DNA from: an uncultured Pseudomonas sp.
GTDB taxonomy: Bacteria; Pseudomonadota; Gammaproteobacteria; Pseudomonadales; Pseudomonadaceae
Assembly (NCBI RefSeq): GCF_913774235.1
Contig: NZ_CAJYDW010000013.1
Span: 1-64,000, forward strand
Length of the DNA stretch: 64,000 nt
Direction of reading: 5' to 3'
The notes under the pieces were generated by a model, which was not told the origin of the DNA, did not search any database, and saw only the letters and a program-made list of their open reading frames with translations. This document shows positions 53,396 through 62,691 of this stretch, in pieces; the first letter of the stretch is position 1; every line of letters begins with the position of its first letter. A program made the translations under genes and the position numbers.

Positions 53396-54955
53396 TCAGG
53401 CCGGCGCCTGGGTGGCCATCACCGGCTGACTGGCGGGTGCCTGGCCTTCCAGGCGGCGCTCCAGGGCCTTGGCCTCGATCACCAAGCGCATGCCATTGCT
53501 GGCCTGGGTGCGGCCCCAGTCCTCCAGCAATTCCATACAGGCATGATCGATATAGGAAACCCGATCCAGCGGCACGTGCAGGGTGGTGCCCGGCTTGACC
53601 TGCTCAAGCACCTTGGTCAGTTGGGGGACGCGCAGGAAGGTAGCGGCGCCCACCAGACGCAGCTCGGCCTGCTGCGGATCGTCCTCGCGGTAGGTGAGGC
53701 TGACCTTGAGCTGCGCCGCCTTGATTGCCAGGAAGGCGATGGACAGGCCAAAGCCCACCAGCACCCCGGTCAGCAGGTCGGTGGCGACGATCATCAGCGC
53801 GGTCAGCGCATAGATGGCCATGGGCGCGCGGCCATAACGCTTGAGTCCGGTCAGCGACTTGGGATCGGCCAGCTTGACCCCGGTGAACACCAGTACCCCG
53901 GCCAGGCTCGCCACGGGGACCAGCTTGAGGACGAAGGGCAGGGCGGCGACGAAAGCCAGCAGCCAGAGGCCGTGGAAGATGGTGGAGGCCCGGCTGGTGG
54001 CGCCGGCCTGGACATTGGCCGAGCTGCGCACGATGACCCCGGTCATGGGCAGGGCGCCCACCGCGCCGCACAGTAGGTTGCCGACGCCCTGGGCGCCCAG
54101 TTCGCGGTCGAAGTGCGAGCGCGGGCCGTTGTGCATGCGATCCACCGCAGCGGCGGAGAGCAGGGTCTCGGCACTGGCGATGAAGGCCAGCGCCAAGGCG
54201 GCCACCACCAGCTCGGCGTTGGCCAACATTCCTAGATCGGCGAAGGTCACCCAGTCGATGGCGTCGGCCAGATTGTTGGGTACCTCGACGCGGCGGATGT
54301 CCAGGGCCAGCCAAAGACTGGCCAGGGTCGCCAGGGTCACGCCGATCAGGGCGCCAGGGAGGAATCTCAGGGTCTGCGGGCGAAATTTCTCCCATAGCCA
54401 CATGCTGGCGATGGTCAGCAGACCGATCAGGGCCGCCTGGGCACCACTGCCACTGCCGTTCCACTGGCTGGCGGCCTCGACCGCAGCGCCGGGGAAGGCC
54501 AGCAGGTTGGACAGCCCCGACGCCGCCGGCTTGGCGTCCAGCATCACGTGCAGTTGCGAGAGCACGATGAGGATACCGATACCGGCCAGCATGCCGTAGA
54601 CCACCGCGGGCGAGGTGACGCGGAACCAGGCGCCCAGGCGGGTGAAGCCGGCGACCAGTTGTAGCAGACCAGCCAGCAGCAACACCGGCCCCAGGGCTTC
54701 GATGCCATGGCGATTGATCAGGTCGAACACCAGCACCACCAGGCCCGCGGCCGGGCCACTGACTTGGAGCGGCGAGCCGGCGAGAAAGCCCACCACCAGG
54801 CCGCCGATGATACCGGTGATGATGCCCTTGGCCGGCGGCATGCCGGAGGCGATGGCGATGCCCATGCACAGCGGCAGGGCGACCAGGAATACCACCAGGG
54901 AGGCCAGGGCATCGCGCGACAGGCTGCGCCCGGGGGTTGGTTGATTGGCAAGCAT
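53396..54955 (-). CDS. SulP family anion transporter (bicarbonate or sulfate)
   Basis: A 519-residue membrane transporter with ten or more helices and a C-terminal STAS domain (about 425-510, VSYIDHACMELLEDWGR). The frame opens at 55003 but the ATG at 54955 gives the usual N-terminus (LVALPLCMGIAIASG, the first SulP motif). Because a beta-carbonic anhydrase gene lies next to it on the same strand, bicarbonate is the likeliest substrate, as for other SulP-carbonic anhydrase pairs; sulfate is the other option. Confidence 0.85.
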   Translation of the reverse strand: MLANQPTPGRSLSRDALASLVVFLVALPLCMGIAIASGMPPAKGIITGIIGGLVVGFLAGSPLQVSGPAAGLVVLVFDLINRHGIEALGPVLLLAGLLQLVAGFTRLGAWFRVTSPAVVYGMLAGIGILIVLSQLHVMLDAKPAASGLSNLLAFPGAAVEAASQWNGSGSGAQAALIGLLTIASMWLWEKFRPQTLRFLPGALIGVTLATLASLWLALDIRRVEVPNNLADAIDWVTFADLGMLANAELVVAALALAFIASAETLLSAAAVDRMHNGPRSHFDRELGAQGVGNLLCGAVGALPMTGVIVRSSANVQAGATSRASTIFHGLWLLAFVAALPFVLKLVPVASLAGVLVFTGVKLADPKSLTGLKRYGRAPMAIYALTALMIVATDLLTGVLVGFGLSIAFLAIKAAQLKVSLTYREDDPQQAELRLVGAATFLRVPQLTKVLEQVKPGTTLHVPLDRVSYIDHACMELLEDWGRTQASNGMRLVIEAKALERRLEGQAPASQPVMATQAPA

Positions 54956-55181
54956 GGTCCTAGTCCTCCAGCGACTCGGGATAAAAGGGTGCTCGCGCGT
55001 CATATCACGTCGTATGACACGGTGCGTTCCAGGCAGAGTTCAGATCGGTGGGCGAGTCCCGTGGAGCCTCGGTCGGGCATGCCCTGCGCAGTGCGCTGTG
55101 GTTATGTCGGCAGGCCCGCGGGACCTGCCGGACGGGCGGCTGCCGGGAAGCGACGAGGCTTCACCGGACAGCAGCGCCGGA

Positions 55182-55889
55182 TCAGACCGGTTGCAGGCGC
55201 GGACGCGGAGTGGCGACCGGCATGTTCTCGCCGTCCAGGGGCAGGAAGCGTTCCTGCTGGGCGTCGTACGCCTTGATTTCGCTGGTTTCGATGGAATAGA
55301 CCCAGCCATGGATCTGCAGCTGGCCGCTGGCCAGGCGCGAGGCCACCGAGGGATGGGTCCGCAGGTGCACCAGCTGGGCGACCACGTTCTCCTCGGTCAA
55401 GAAGCCCAGGGTGCCGCCGTGGCCGCAATCGCAATGGCTGTGGTCCTCGACCACGGTACGAGCGACTTCGGCGTGGCGCAGCCAGGCCTTTACCGTGGGC
55501 ATCTTTTCCAGCGGATCGGGATTCAGTACGGCCTTCATGGCGCCGCAGTCGGAGTGGCCGCAGATGATGATGTGCTTCACGCCGAGCGCCACGACCGCGT
55601 ATTCGATGGCGGTGGAAACGCCGCCGTTCATCTGGCCATAGGGCGGCACCACGTTACCGACGTTACGGGTGACGAAGAGATCGCCCGGCGAGCTCTGGGT
55701 GATCAGCTCGGGCACGATCCGCGAATCGGCACAGGTAATGAACATGGCCTTGGGCGACTGCGCATTGGCGAGCTTCTTGAACAGCGCTTCCTGTTCCGGA
55801 AAGACATCGTGGCGGAAACGCTTGAAACCATCGACCAGTTGCAGCAGGGCCTCGTCGGGCGCGCCGTGGGTATCAGTGTTGTCGCTCAT
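55182..55889 (-). CDS. Beta-class carbonic anhydrase
   Basis: A 235-residue zinc enzyme interconverting CO2 and bicarbonate. Zinc ligands C53, H112 and C115 and the catalytic dyad D55-R57 (ITCADSRIVPE, CGHSDCGAM) are all present. It lies upstream of the SulP gene on the same strand with a gap of about 226 bp that contains a modest hairpin (CGGCAGG/CCTGCCG, 55108-55130), so the genes may be linked functionally rather than by one strong transcript. Confidence 0.94.
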   Translation of the reverse strand: MSDNTDTHGAPDEALLQLVDGFKRFRHDVFPEQEALFKKLANAQSPKAMFITCADSRIVPELITQSSPGDLFVTRNVGNVVPPYGQMNGGVSTAIEYAVVALGVKHIIICGHSDCGAMKAVLNPDPLEKMPTVKAWLRHAEVARTVVEDHSHCDCGHGGTLGFLTEENVVAQLVHLRTHPSVASRLASGQLQIHGWVYSIETSEIKAYDAQQERFLPLDGENMPVATPRPRLQPV

Positions 55890-56562
55890 CTGTTTCTGAC
55901 CTCATCTCAAGTACGCAATGGCAGCGGCAAGCGCTGGTGTAATGGCTAGACGCCCCCCGGCCTCGCCTCGATACGCCCCGGCCATCTCGGGCTCTGGTGA
56001 CGTCTTTCCGTGGCGATCCCTTGCCTACTTGAAGCACCTTCAGGCACCTCGATTTCGCATCCTGGTGGAAACAACCTTAATCCACGCTGAAAGAATCTCT
56101 CGTGACCTACAACGCAGAAGATATTTCAAACTTATACTGAGATCATCCCGCCATTATCCCTGCACGATCCGCGACATTCGCACTTTTATCGGCACGAAGC
56201 CAACAATTCGCCGCCAAGTCGCGCCTTTCGCCGTGAAGAAAATGTGAATTGCGATAGGCGAGGGCTTTCTCCTTGCCGATCAGTAGCTTGCGGGGGATGT
56301 GCGAAAGTGTGAACACAATGCCGTTGGCGCACATTCACCTTTCTTCCCGAGCTTTCGACGCGGCCTGTGACCTGTGGCACAGCGCCGCAGCCCGAAGCTT
56401 TCAGCAGGCTTTCAAAAAGGCTCTATCCCCTATAGGACAAGGGTTCCGCGCTTTTGCTGCATGGACAGACCACCGGCGTGAACCCATCCCCTGAATAATC
56501 GGGCCTCAGGATCTACGTCCGCCGGTCGATAGGGGTGCTTTACGGCTCACTGGAGACAGTTC
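55890..56562. other. Intergenic region without a credible gene
   Basis: About 670 bp between divergent genes for carbonic anhydrase and a chemoreceptor. The middle (about 56070-56340) is AT-richer than the surroundings. Open frames present (for example 55918-56247) begin in the carbonic anhydrase leader, have poor codon character and no recognisable domain. Promoters for both flanking genes must be here; none could be assigned with confidence. Confidence 0.5.
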
Positions 56563-58188
56563 ATGTCCCTTCGCAACCTTTCCATCGCTCGCCGTGCATC
56601 GCTCGGCTTCGCCTTCATCGGTCTCCTGCTGTTGCTGCTCGGCGGCACTGCCCTGGTCAAGATGAACGACATCCGTGCCTCGGGTCTCGCCATCGAGCAG
56701 CGCTCCATGCCGCGCGTCGCTGCCCTCGACGAACTGACCGCCCTGACGCTGCGGCTGCGGGTGCTTTCCTACCGTCTGCTGCTTAACCGCGAGCCGGAGA
56801 CCATCGCCAAGACCACCGCGCTGTTCGAACAGCGCAATGGTCAGATGCGCGCTGCCCAGCAGCGCTACGAGGGCCTGGTCCAGGCGGGCGAGGAGCGTGA
56901 TGCCTACGCCCGCTACCAACAATTGATCGGCCAATACGCCAGCCTGCAACAGCGCATGCTGGCCTATTCCGCCGCCAGCCAGTTGGAGCCGCTGCGTCAG
57001 CTGCTCAACGAAGACCTGCTCGCCAACTCCGACGCGGTGAATGCCGTGCTCAAGCAACTGACTGACCTGGTCAATCAGCAGACCGCGGCGGCCAACGCCC
57101 TGGCGGCGGCCGACTATAGCCATGCCATGCAGTGGCTGGTGGCGCTGCTGGTCGCCACGGCGCTGCTGACCCTGGTGTTCGCCTGGTTGTTGATCCGCAG
57201 CATCACTCAGCCCATCGCCCGGGCCGTGCAGGTGGCTGAGGTGATCGCCACCGGTGACCTCACTGCAGAGATCCACAGCGAAGGCCGCGATGAAGCCGCA
57301 CGGCTGCTACAGGCCATGAAGACCATGCAGGGCCAGTTGCGCCAGACGCTGCAGGGCATCCTCGGCTCCGCCACCCAGCTCGCCTCGGCGGCGGAAGAAC
57401 TCAATGCGGTGACCGAGGAGTCCACCCGCGGTCTGCAGCGGCAGAACGCCGAGATCGAACAGGCCGCCACCGCGGTGAACCAGATGTCCTCGGCGGTGGA
57501 TGAGGTGGCGCGCAATGCCGTGAGCACCTCCCAGGCGTCGCAGGAATCCGCGGGCGTGGCCCGGGAAGGCCGCGACCTGGTGCAGGAAACCGTGGGCGCC
57601 ATCGACACCATGAGCGGCGACGTCCAGCACGGCGCCACCCTGGTCGGCGATCTGGCGCTGCAGGTCAACGACATCGGCAAGGTGCTGGACGTGATCCGCA
57701 GCGTGGCCGAGCAGACCAATCTGCTGGCGCTCAACGCGGCCATCGAGGCGGCCCGCGCCGGCGAGGCCGGTCGAGGCTTCGCCGTGGTGGCCGACGAGGT
57801 GCGGGCACTGGCCCATCGCACCCAGGAATCGACCCGCGAGATCGAGACCTCCATCGGCACCATCCAGCAGGGGACCGATCAGGCCGTGGCCGCCATGCGC
57901 AGCAGTACCGAGCGGGCGCAGAGCACCCTGGACGTGGCTCGCGGCGCGGGCAATGCCCTGGAACGTATCCATGGGGCCATCGGGGCCATCAACGAGCGCA
58001 ATCTGGTAATCGCCAGTGCGGCGGAGGAGCAGGCACAGGTCGCCCGCGAAGTGGATCGCAACCTGGTGAACATCCGCGAATTGTCGATCCAGACCGCTGC
58101 GGGCGCCGAGCAGTCCAGTGCCGCCAGCGCCGAGCTGTCGCGCCTGGCTATCGACCTCAATGGCATGGTGGCGCGCTTCCGCCTGTGA
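56563..58188 (+). CDS. Methyl-accepting chemotaxis protein
   Basis: A 541-residue receptor: TM1 (about 13-32), a periplasmic four-helix-bundle domain (33-190), TM2 (191-211), HAMP (to about 265) and a cytoplasmic signalling domain with the conserved tip [20 protein letters not shown] and [12 protein letters not shown]. The adaptation helices look complete, and there is no C-terminal CheR-binding pentapeptide. Ligand unknown; four-helix-bundle receptors often sense amino acids or organic acids. Confidence 0.93.
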   Translation: MSLRNLSIARRASLGFAFIGLLLLLLGGTALVKMNDIRASGLAIEQRSMPRVAALDELTALTLRLRVLSYRLLLNREPETIAKTTALFEQRNGQMRAAQQRYEGLVQAGEERDAYARYQQLIGQYASLQQRMLAYSAASQLEPLRQLLNEDLLANSDAVNAVLKQLTDLVNQQTAAANALAAADYSHAMQWLVALLVATALLTLVFAWLLIRSITQPIARAVQVAEVIATGDLTAEIHSEGRDEAARLLQAMKTMQGQLRQTLQGILGSATQLASAAEELNAVTEESTRGLQRQNAEIEQAATAVNQMSSAVDEVARNAVSTSQASQESAGVAREGRDLVQETVGAIDTMSGDVQHGATLVGDLALQVNDIGKVLDVIRSVAEQTNLLALNAAIEAARAGEAGRGFAVVADEVRALAHRTQESTREIETSIGTIQQGTDQAVAAMRSSTERAQSTLDVARGAGNALERIHGAIGAINERNLVIASAAEEQAQVAREVDRNLVNIRELSIQTAAGAEQSSAASAELSRLAIDLNGMVARFRL

Positions 58189-58232
58189 AACCGCGGCTGC
58201 GGCGCCTGGAGCGCCGCCGCCGGGTCAGGGTC

Positions 58233-58355
58233 TCAATGCGAGTACAGCAGTTGCAACACCACGGTCAGCGCCACGAGCAGGCCGAGCGGCGTGAGTACCG
58301 CGGAAAGCAACAGGGACAGCGCCTTGCCGGCGCCGGGACGCGAAATGGTCGGCAT
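58233..58355 (-). CDS. Possible 40-residue membrane peptide
   Basis: From the ATG at 58355, behind a GAGAGA stretch, the frame encodes MPTISRPGAG, a Lys, then one long hydrophobic segment of about 25 residues ending LLYSH and a stop. The N-terminus is short and positively charged, fitting a single-pass small membrane protein. It lies between two chemoreceptor genes. No family is recognised; it may also be chance coding in a GC-rich gap. Confidence 0.4.
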   Translation of the reverse strand: MPTISRPGAGKALSLLLSAVLTPLGLLVALTVVLQLLYSH

Positions 58356-58594
58356 GACGTTTCTCTCAAGGCTCGGAAAGGGAGTCGGGAGCCACAGGGC
58401 TCCGTAGGACGAATTGTCCATCAGCCGAGGCACAGCGTCATGTCAAGAAAGCGCAAAGATGCGTAAAGCCCAGTGAGATAAAGCGCTGGGCCGGAGGGCT
58501 GAGCGAGGCGCGCGAGCGGTCGGATCGTGACCTCTCGGCGAGGTCGAGGACCCAAGCGCCGAGCCGTTGAAGAACGGCAGCGGCGCCGGGTCGA

Positions 58595-60223
58595 TCAGAC
58601 GCGGAAGCGCGCCGCCAGGCCGTGGATTTCGTGGGTCAGCTCGGCGAGTTGGCGACTGGAGGTCTCGATCTGGTCGGCACCGTTCTTGGAGACGCCGGCC
58701 AGTTCGCGAATGTTGATCAGGTTGCGGTCCACCTCGCGCGCCACCTGGGCTTGCTCCTCGGCGGCGCTGGCGATGACCAGGTTGCGCTCGTTGATGTCGC
58801 TGATGGCGACGAAGATGTGCTCCAGGCTCTCGCCGGTCCGCTCGGTGGTGCTCAGGGTGGTGTGGGCCAGGGCATTGCTGCGCTGGATGGCGGCTACCGC
58901 CGATCCGGTGCCGGTCTGGATGCTGCCGATCATCTGCTCGATTTCCAGCGTCGACTCACGGGTGCGATGGGCGAGGCTGCGCACCTCGTCGGCCACCACG
59001 GCGAAACCTCGACCGGCATCGCCAGCGCGAGCGGCCTCGATGGCCGCGTTGAGCGCCAGAAGGTTGGTCTGCTCGGACACCGCACGAATCACGTCGAGTA
59101 CCTTGCCGATCTGATTGGCCTGTTGCGCCAAGCTGGCGATGACGGCTTCGCTTTCGTTGACCGTGGTCTGCATGGTGTGCAGTTCGCTGAGTACCTGGGA
59201 GACCTGGCTGCGACTGCCAGCGGCCAGGCGATCGGATTCGCGCGCGGTATCGGAGGTGGAGGCTGCATTGCGCGCCACCTCTTCCACGGCGGTGGTCATT
59301 TCCGTCACCGCGGTCACCGCCTGCTCCAGCTCCTGTTGCTGCTGGTTAAGAGTGCGATTGCTCTGGGCGGTTACCTGGCCCAGTTCCTGGGCCGCGGTAT
59401 CGAGTTGTTCGGCGGTGCGGTTGAGCTGAGCCAGAGTATCGCGCTGGCTGGTCTGCAGGGTGAGCAGGCCGGCGAACAGCTGGCCGATCTCGTCATGGCT
59501 GCGTACCTCGATGCGCCGGGTCAGGTCGCCGGTGCTCATGGCGGCGAAGTGCTCGCCGGCCTCGCGCAGCGGCGCCAGTACCCGGCGGGCGATGAACCAG
59601 CCGGACAGTACCGCCAGCAGCAGGGTCAGGCCGACCAGCAGCAGGCTGCCGATCTGCGCCTGGGAGACGCGACTGTCGGAGGCCGCGAGGGTGGCCTCGA
59701 TGCGCCCGGTGATCTCGTCGGTGAAGGCCTGGCGGGTATCGGCGAAGGCCGTGCTGGCGCCCTTGGCGCCGTCGCTGATGCGGATGTAGCCCGGCAGGTC
59801 CCCGGCGCGGCAGGCGGCGATCTGTCCCTCGACGATGCCCTTGTAGGCATCGAAGGCCTTGAGCATGGCCTCGATCTGGTCACGCAGCTTGGGCTCGCTG
59901 ACCTTGGCCTGCATGTCGGTGATCAGCTTGCGGGCGATGTCCAGGCGTTCCAGCGCCAGTTTCACGCCTTTTTCGGCCTTGGCTGTATCGCCGTTCACGC
60001 GATCCAGCATGGCCGTATGGGAGTTGGCACTCGCGCGGCTGATCCAGGTGGCGGCATTGTTGACGCTGTCGAGTTGCTCCATGGTCAGGCTATCAAGGTC
60101 GCGGATCTGCTGAGCGCTGGTGCGGGCGCTGAACCAACCGTAGAGGCAGGAGAGCAGCAGGCAGACGACGAACAGGCTGAGCACGCTGTACATCCCGGTA
60201 CGGATTCTTGTTGTTCTTTGCAT
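58595..60223 (-). CDS. Methyl-accepting chemotaxis protein
   Basis: A 542-residue receptor from the ATG at 60223, which has AGGAAG eight bases upstream; the longer frame to 60259 lacks support. TM1 is about 11-31, a periplasmic helical domain spans about 32-188 (with a CRAGDLPGYIRISDGAKG segment), TM2 about 190-212, then HAMP and the signalling domain with the [20 protein letters not shown] tip. It converges toward the other receptor gene; the two share the signalling half but not the sensory half. Ligand unknown. Confidence 0.93.
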   Translation of the reverse strand: MQRTTRIRTGMYSVLSLFVVCLLLSCLYGWFSARTSAQQIRDLDSLTMEQLDSVNNAATWISRASANSHTAMLDRVNGDTAKAEKGVKLALERLDIARKLITDMQAKVSEPKLRDQIEAMLKAFDAYKGIVEGQIAACRAGDLPGYIRISDGAKGASTAFADTRQAFTDEITGRIEATLAASDSRVSQAQIGSLLLVGLTLLLAVLSGWFIARRVLAPLREAGEHFAAMSTGDLTRRIEVRSHDEIGQLFAGLLTLQTSQRDTLAQLNRTAEQLDTAAQELGQVTAQSNRTLNQQQQELEQAVTAVTEMTTAVEEVARNAASTSDTARESDRLAAGSRSQVSQVLSELHTMQTTVNESEAVIASLAQQANQIGKVLDVIRAVSEQTNLLALNAAIEAARAGDAGRGFAVVADEVRSLAHRTRESTLEIEQMIGSIQTGTGSAVAAIQRSNALAHTTLSTTERTGESLEHIFVAISDINERNLVIASAAEEQAQVAREVDRNLINIRELAGVSKNGADQIETSSRQLAELTHEIHGLAARFRV

Positions 60224-60382
60224 GGCGATCTTCCTGAGGGAAAAAAAGCTGAAACGCACGGGGCGCCTTTCGTAAAACTTTTTCGTCAGGAATACGGTAG
60301 GACTTTAGCCAGCGTCGATGGCCAGAAGCCAGCCGGTAGCAGGAAGGGGCTGAGAAGTTGCCAGACATCTATTCACAGCGAA

Positions 60383-60404
60383 GGGCCCGACGAGCGCCGG
60401 GCCC
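60383..60404 (-). terminator. Hairpin downstream of gloA
   Basis: GGGCCCG and CGGGCCC form a seven-bp, all-GC stem eight bp beyond the gloA stop (minus strand). Only a weak T-stretch follows on that strand. Confidence 0.5.
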
Positions 60405-60411
60405 GGAGGGA

Positions 60412-60936
60412 TCAGGACAGCGGGGTGAACTGAATGACCTCGACCCAGTAGCCGTCGGGGTCCTTGATGAAGGCGATTTCCTTCATGCTGCCGTCGGTCA
60501 GGCGCTTCTGGAAGGCCACGCCCAGCTGTTCGAAACGCTCGCAGGCGGCGCGGATGTCCGGGACCGCCACGCAGGTATGGCCGAAGCCGCGCGGCTCGCT
60601 GTTGCCGTTGTGGTAGCTGAACTCGGCGTCGTTCTCGGTACCGTGGTTGTGGGTCAGCTCGAGGATGCCCGGGGTGGACTTGCGCCAGCGCTGGCGGGCT
60701 TCCGGATCCGCCGGCACCTGGTTGCGATCGACCAGGGCGAGGAAGGTCAGGCTGAACTTGGCGTCCGGGAAGTCCTTGTGATCGACCACGGTGAAACCCA
60801 GCACGCGGGTATAGAAGTCCAGCGAGGTCTCCAGGTTCTTGACTCTCAGCATGGTGTGGTTGAAGACGAATTCCCGGGTGGCGGCGTCCGGCTGGGCGGT
60901 CACGCCCGGCAGGTTATCGAATTGGCTCAGCGACAT
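60412..60936 (-). CDS. gloA: Lactoylglutathione lyase (glyoxalase I)
   Basis: A 174-residue metalloenzyme that converts the methylglyoxal-glutathione hemithioacetal to S-lactoylglutathione. Metal ligands H27, E93, H120 and E166 are in place. The sequence carries the longer insert of the zinc-type (eukaryote-like) enzymes rather than the short nickel type of E. coli. Pseudomonads usually have several glyoxalase I copies, so this is one of them; the exact paralogue number is not assigned. Confidence 0.92.
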   Translation of the reverse strand: MSLSQFDNLPGVTAQPDAATREFVFNHTMLRVKNLETSLDFYTRVLGFTVVDHKDFPDAKFSLTFLALVDRNQVPADPEARQRWRKSTPGILELTHNHGTENDAEFSYHNGNSEPRGFGHTCVAVPDIRAACERFEQLGVAFQKRLTDGSMKEIAFIKDPDGYWVEVIQFTPLS

Positions 60937-61181
60937 CAGGATTCTCCTGTGAGGGTGTGGAAGTTGGAGAGGCGACCTGACGCAACGTTCCCGCGAGGGG
61001 CGACGCCTGGGTGGTCGCTCACGAAAAGGGCAGCAAGTCTAAAGGGACCTATGAGCCTTGCCCAAACACGATTGGATACTTTTGGCCGCTACGCTGAACG
61101 ACGAATGGTCGAAACCCCGGCGCTAGAGCCGTAGTCGGATTTCATGAGCACACTGCCTGTGCGAATCGAAGGAGACTTGCT

Positions 61182-61373
61182 ATGAGCAGCACTACCGACA
61201 AGATCAAGGGTACCGCCAAAGAAGTGGCCGGCAAGGTCAAGCAGGGTATTGGCGAAGCCACCGACAATTCGCGCATGAAAGGCGAGGGCCGCGCCCAGGA
61301 AGCCGAAGGCAAACTGCAGAAGAATGTCGGTAAGGGCAAGGATGCGATCAAGAACACCATTGATCGCGCCTAA
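61182..61373 (+). CDS. CsbD family stress protein
   Basis: A 63-residue hydrophilic, Lys/Gly/Glu-rich protein with the CsbD pattern (TDKIKGTAKEVAGKVKQGIGEA, then a second EGRAQEAEGKLQKNVGK repeat). Such proteins are induced by stress or stationary phase and are probably disordered or helical; the function is unknown. A strong intrinsic terminator follows, so the gene is monocistronic. Confidence 0.9.
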   Translation: MSSTTDKIKGTAKEVAGKVKQGIGEATDNSRMKGEGRAQEAEGKLQKNVGKGKDAIKNTIDRA

Positions 61374-61457
61374 GTCCGCTTCCGAACCGGGTTGAGGTCA
61401 TTCGGTTGATCGCCGATTGCAGCCCAAGCCAAGCTCCCAGCTAGCTTGGTGACCGTG

Positions 61458-61498
61458 AAAACGCCGCGCTTCCCTCTCAGGAGCGCGGCGTTTTTTAA
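61458..61498 (+). terminator. Intrinsic terminator after the csbD-like gene
   Basis: AAAACGCCGCGCT, an 11-base loop, and AGCGCGGCGTTTT followed by TTAATT make a typical terminator about 85 bp after the stop. Confidence 0.88.
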
Positions 61499-61623
61499 TT
61501 GTCTGATCGGAATTGGTCAGGGCCGGGCTCTTATGGACCATCCATTAGGCCTCCACTAAAGCCACCTCGCGGCCATGGCGGCCCGCCCAAACTGGGAATA
61601 GGTCGGCCTGTAGAGCAACTGTC

Positions 61624-61691
61624 CTATCGCGGCCATGGGCCGCTCCTACAGGTACGGATGCCACTGTAGGAGCGGCCCATGGCCGCGATAG
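61624..61691. repeat. REP doublet (inverted pair)
   Basis: Perfect 27-bp inverted arms (61624-61650 and 61665-61691) with a 14-bp spacer, sharing the core of the doublet at 43874-43937. It lies between the csbD-like gene and the convergent GST gene. A degenerate half-copy (CGCGGCCATGGCGGCCCG) is seen near 61568. Confidence 0.9.
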
Positions 61692-61801
61692 CAGCTCTCG
61701 AACGCTGGATACAAGCTCCACCGTTGCCCATGACCCTCCATGCTCTTCCGCCCGCTAGGCAAAGGCGTGACTGATCGGCATTGCCCCGGGGCTGTTATCC
61801 A

Positions 61802-62533
61802 TCAGGCCGGGTCCAGCTCCGGATAGTGCCGGAAGATACCGTGCTCGCTGAACGGCAGGCGCCGTGGCGAGGCGAGATAGGCCGCGATGTTGGGCAGGGT
61901 CGCCACCCGCTCGGCCACCCCCAGCACCCGGGGAATCTCCGGCGCCAGGCGCCGCATGGCGTTGGGGAAGGCGTAGGTCAGGCCGGCCACCACCTGGAAC
62001 AACGACAGATCGACGTAGGAGCGGCGGTCACCCACCAGCCAGGTGTCGCCGGCCGGGTTGTAGCCCAGCACTCGCTCGAAGTAGCTCAGGTAGGTGCGGA
62101 TGCGCTCGCCGGCGAAGGCCTTGGCGCGCCGCCGTGCTTCCTCCTGCTGCTCTTCATAGGTGAGGGAAATGGCCACCGGATGATGGACGTCGTGGGCCTC
62201 GGCGGTGAGATCGGTAATGGTCAGTTGCAGGCCGTGGACCCAGAACTGCGATTCCTCATCGGCCGGCACCAGGTCCAGCCGCGGACCCAGGTACTGGAGG
62301 ATGTTGGCGACATGGGAGATGACCTCGTCGCCGGCTTTCAAGAAGGGCGGGGCGAAGGGCGGGCGCCGGGTCCTCTTGCCCTGCAGGTAGTCCTTCATGG
62401 CCGGTACGCCGAGGCCGTCACCCTCAGGTGCATTGCCGACATCGAGGTAGTCGGCGCCGGCCTCCTCGAGCGCCAGTCGGACGAATTCGCCGCGGCCCTG
62501 GATGCTGGGCCAATAGTGCAGTTCGTATCGCAT
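61802..62533 (-). CDS. Glutathione S-transferase family protein
   Basis: A 243-residue cytosolic protein. The ATG at 62533 has a perfect GGAGG five bases upstream, better than the ATG five codons earlier. It starts with a thioredoxin-fold half (MRYELHYWPSIQGRGEFVRLALEEAG), including the Tyr/Ser region that activates glutathione, then an all-helical half with WLVGDRRSYVDLSLF. Similar to sigma/pi-like bacterial GSTs. Substrate unknown. Confidence 0.85.
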   Translation of the reverse strand: MRYELHYWPSIQGRGEFVRLALEEAGADYLDVGNAPEGDGLGVPAMKDYLQGKRTRRPPFAPPFLKAGDEVISHVANILQYLGPRLDLVPADEESQFWVHGLQLTITDLTAEAHDVHHPVAISLTYEEQQEEARRRAKAFAGERIRTYLSYFERVLGYNPAGDTWLVGDRRSYVDLSLFQVVAGLTYAFPNAMRRLAPEIPRVLGVAERVATLPNIAAYLASPRRLPFSEHGIFRHYPELDPA

Positions 62534-62691
62534 GGGAACCTCCATCATCTGCCAGATTTACCGGTCCAGGAGTCGTGACCCTCGGCGCGGTTCGAAGGTT
62601 TGCCCGTCGTGCGCCTTTCACGACGAAGCGCACAACCAATTCCCATCTCTGCGACTCCTATCAACCAGCGGCTAGTAATGAGGACGGTGGG

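Noticed and set aside
53287-53598. 103-codon frame overlapping the end of the SulP gene
   Set aside because: Runs antisense into the SulP coding sequence and contains its terminator hairpin.
55918-56247. 109-codon frame in the gap before the chemoreceptor
   Set aside because: Begins in the leader of the divergent carbonic anhydrase gene; no domain or convincing start context.
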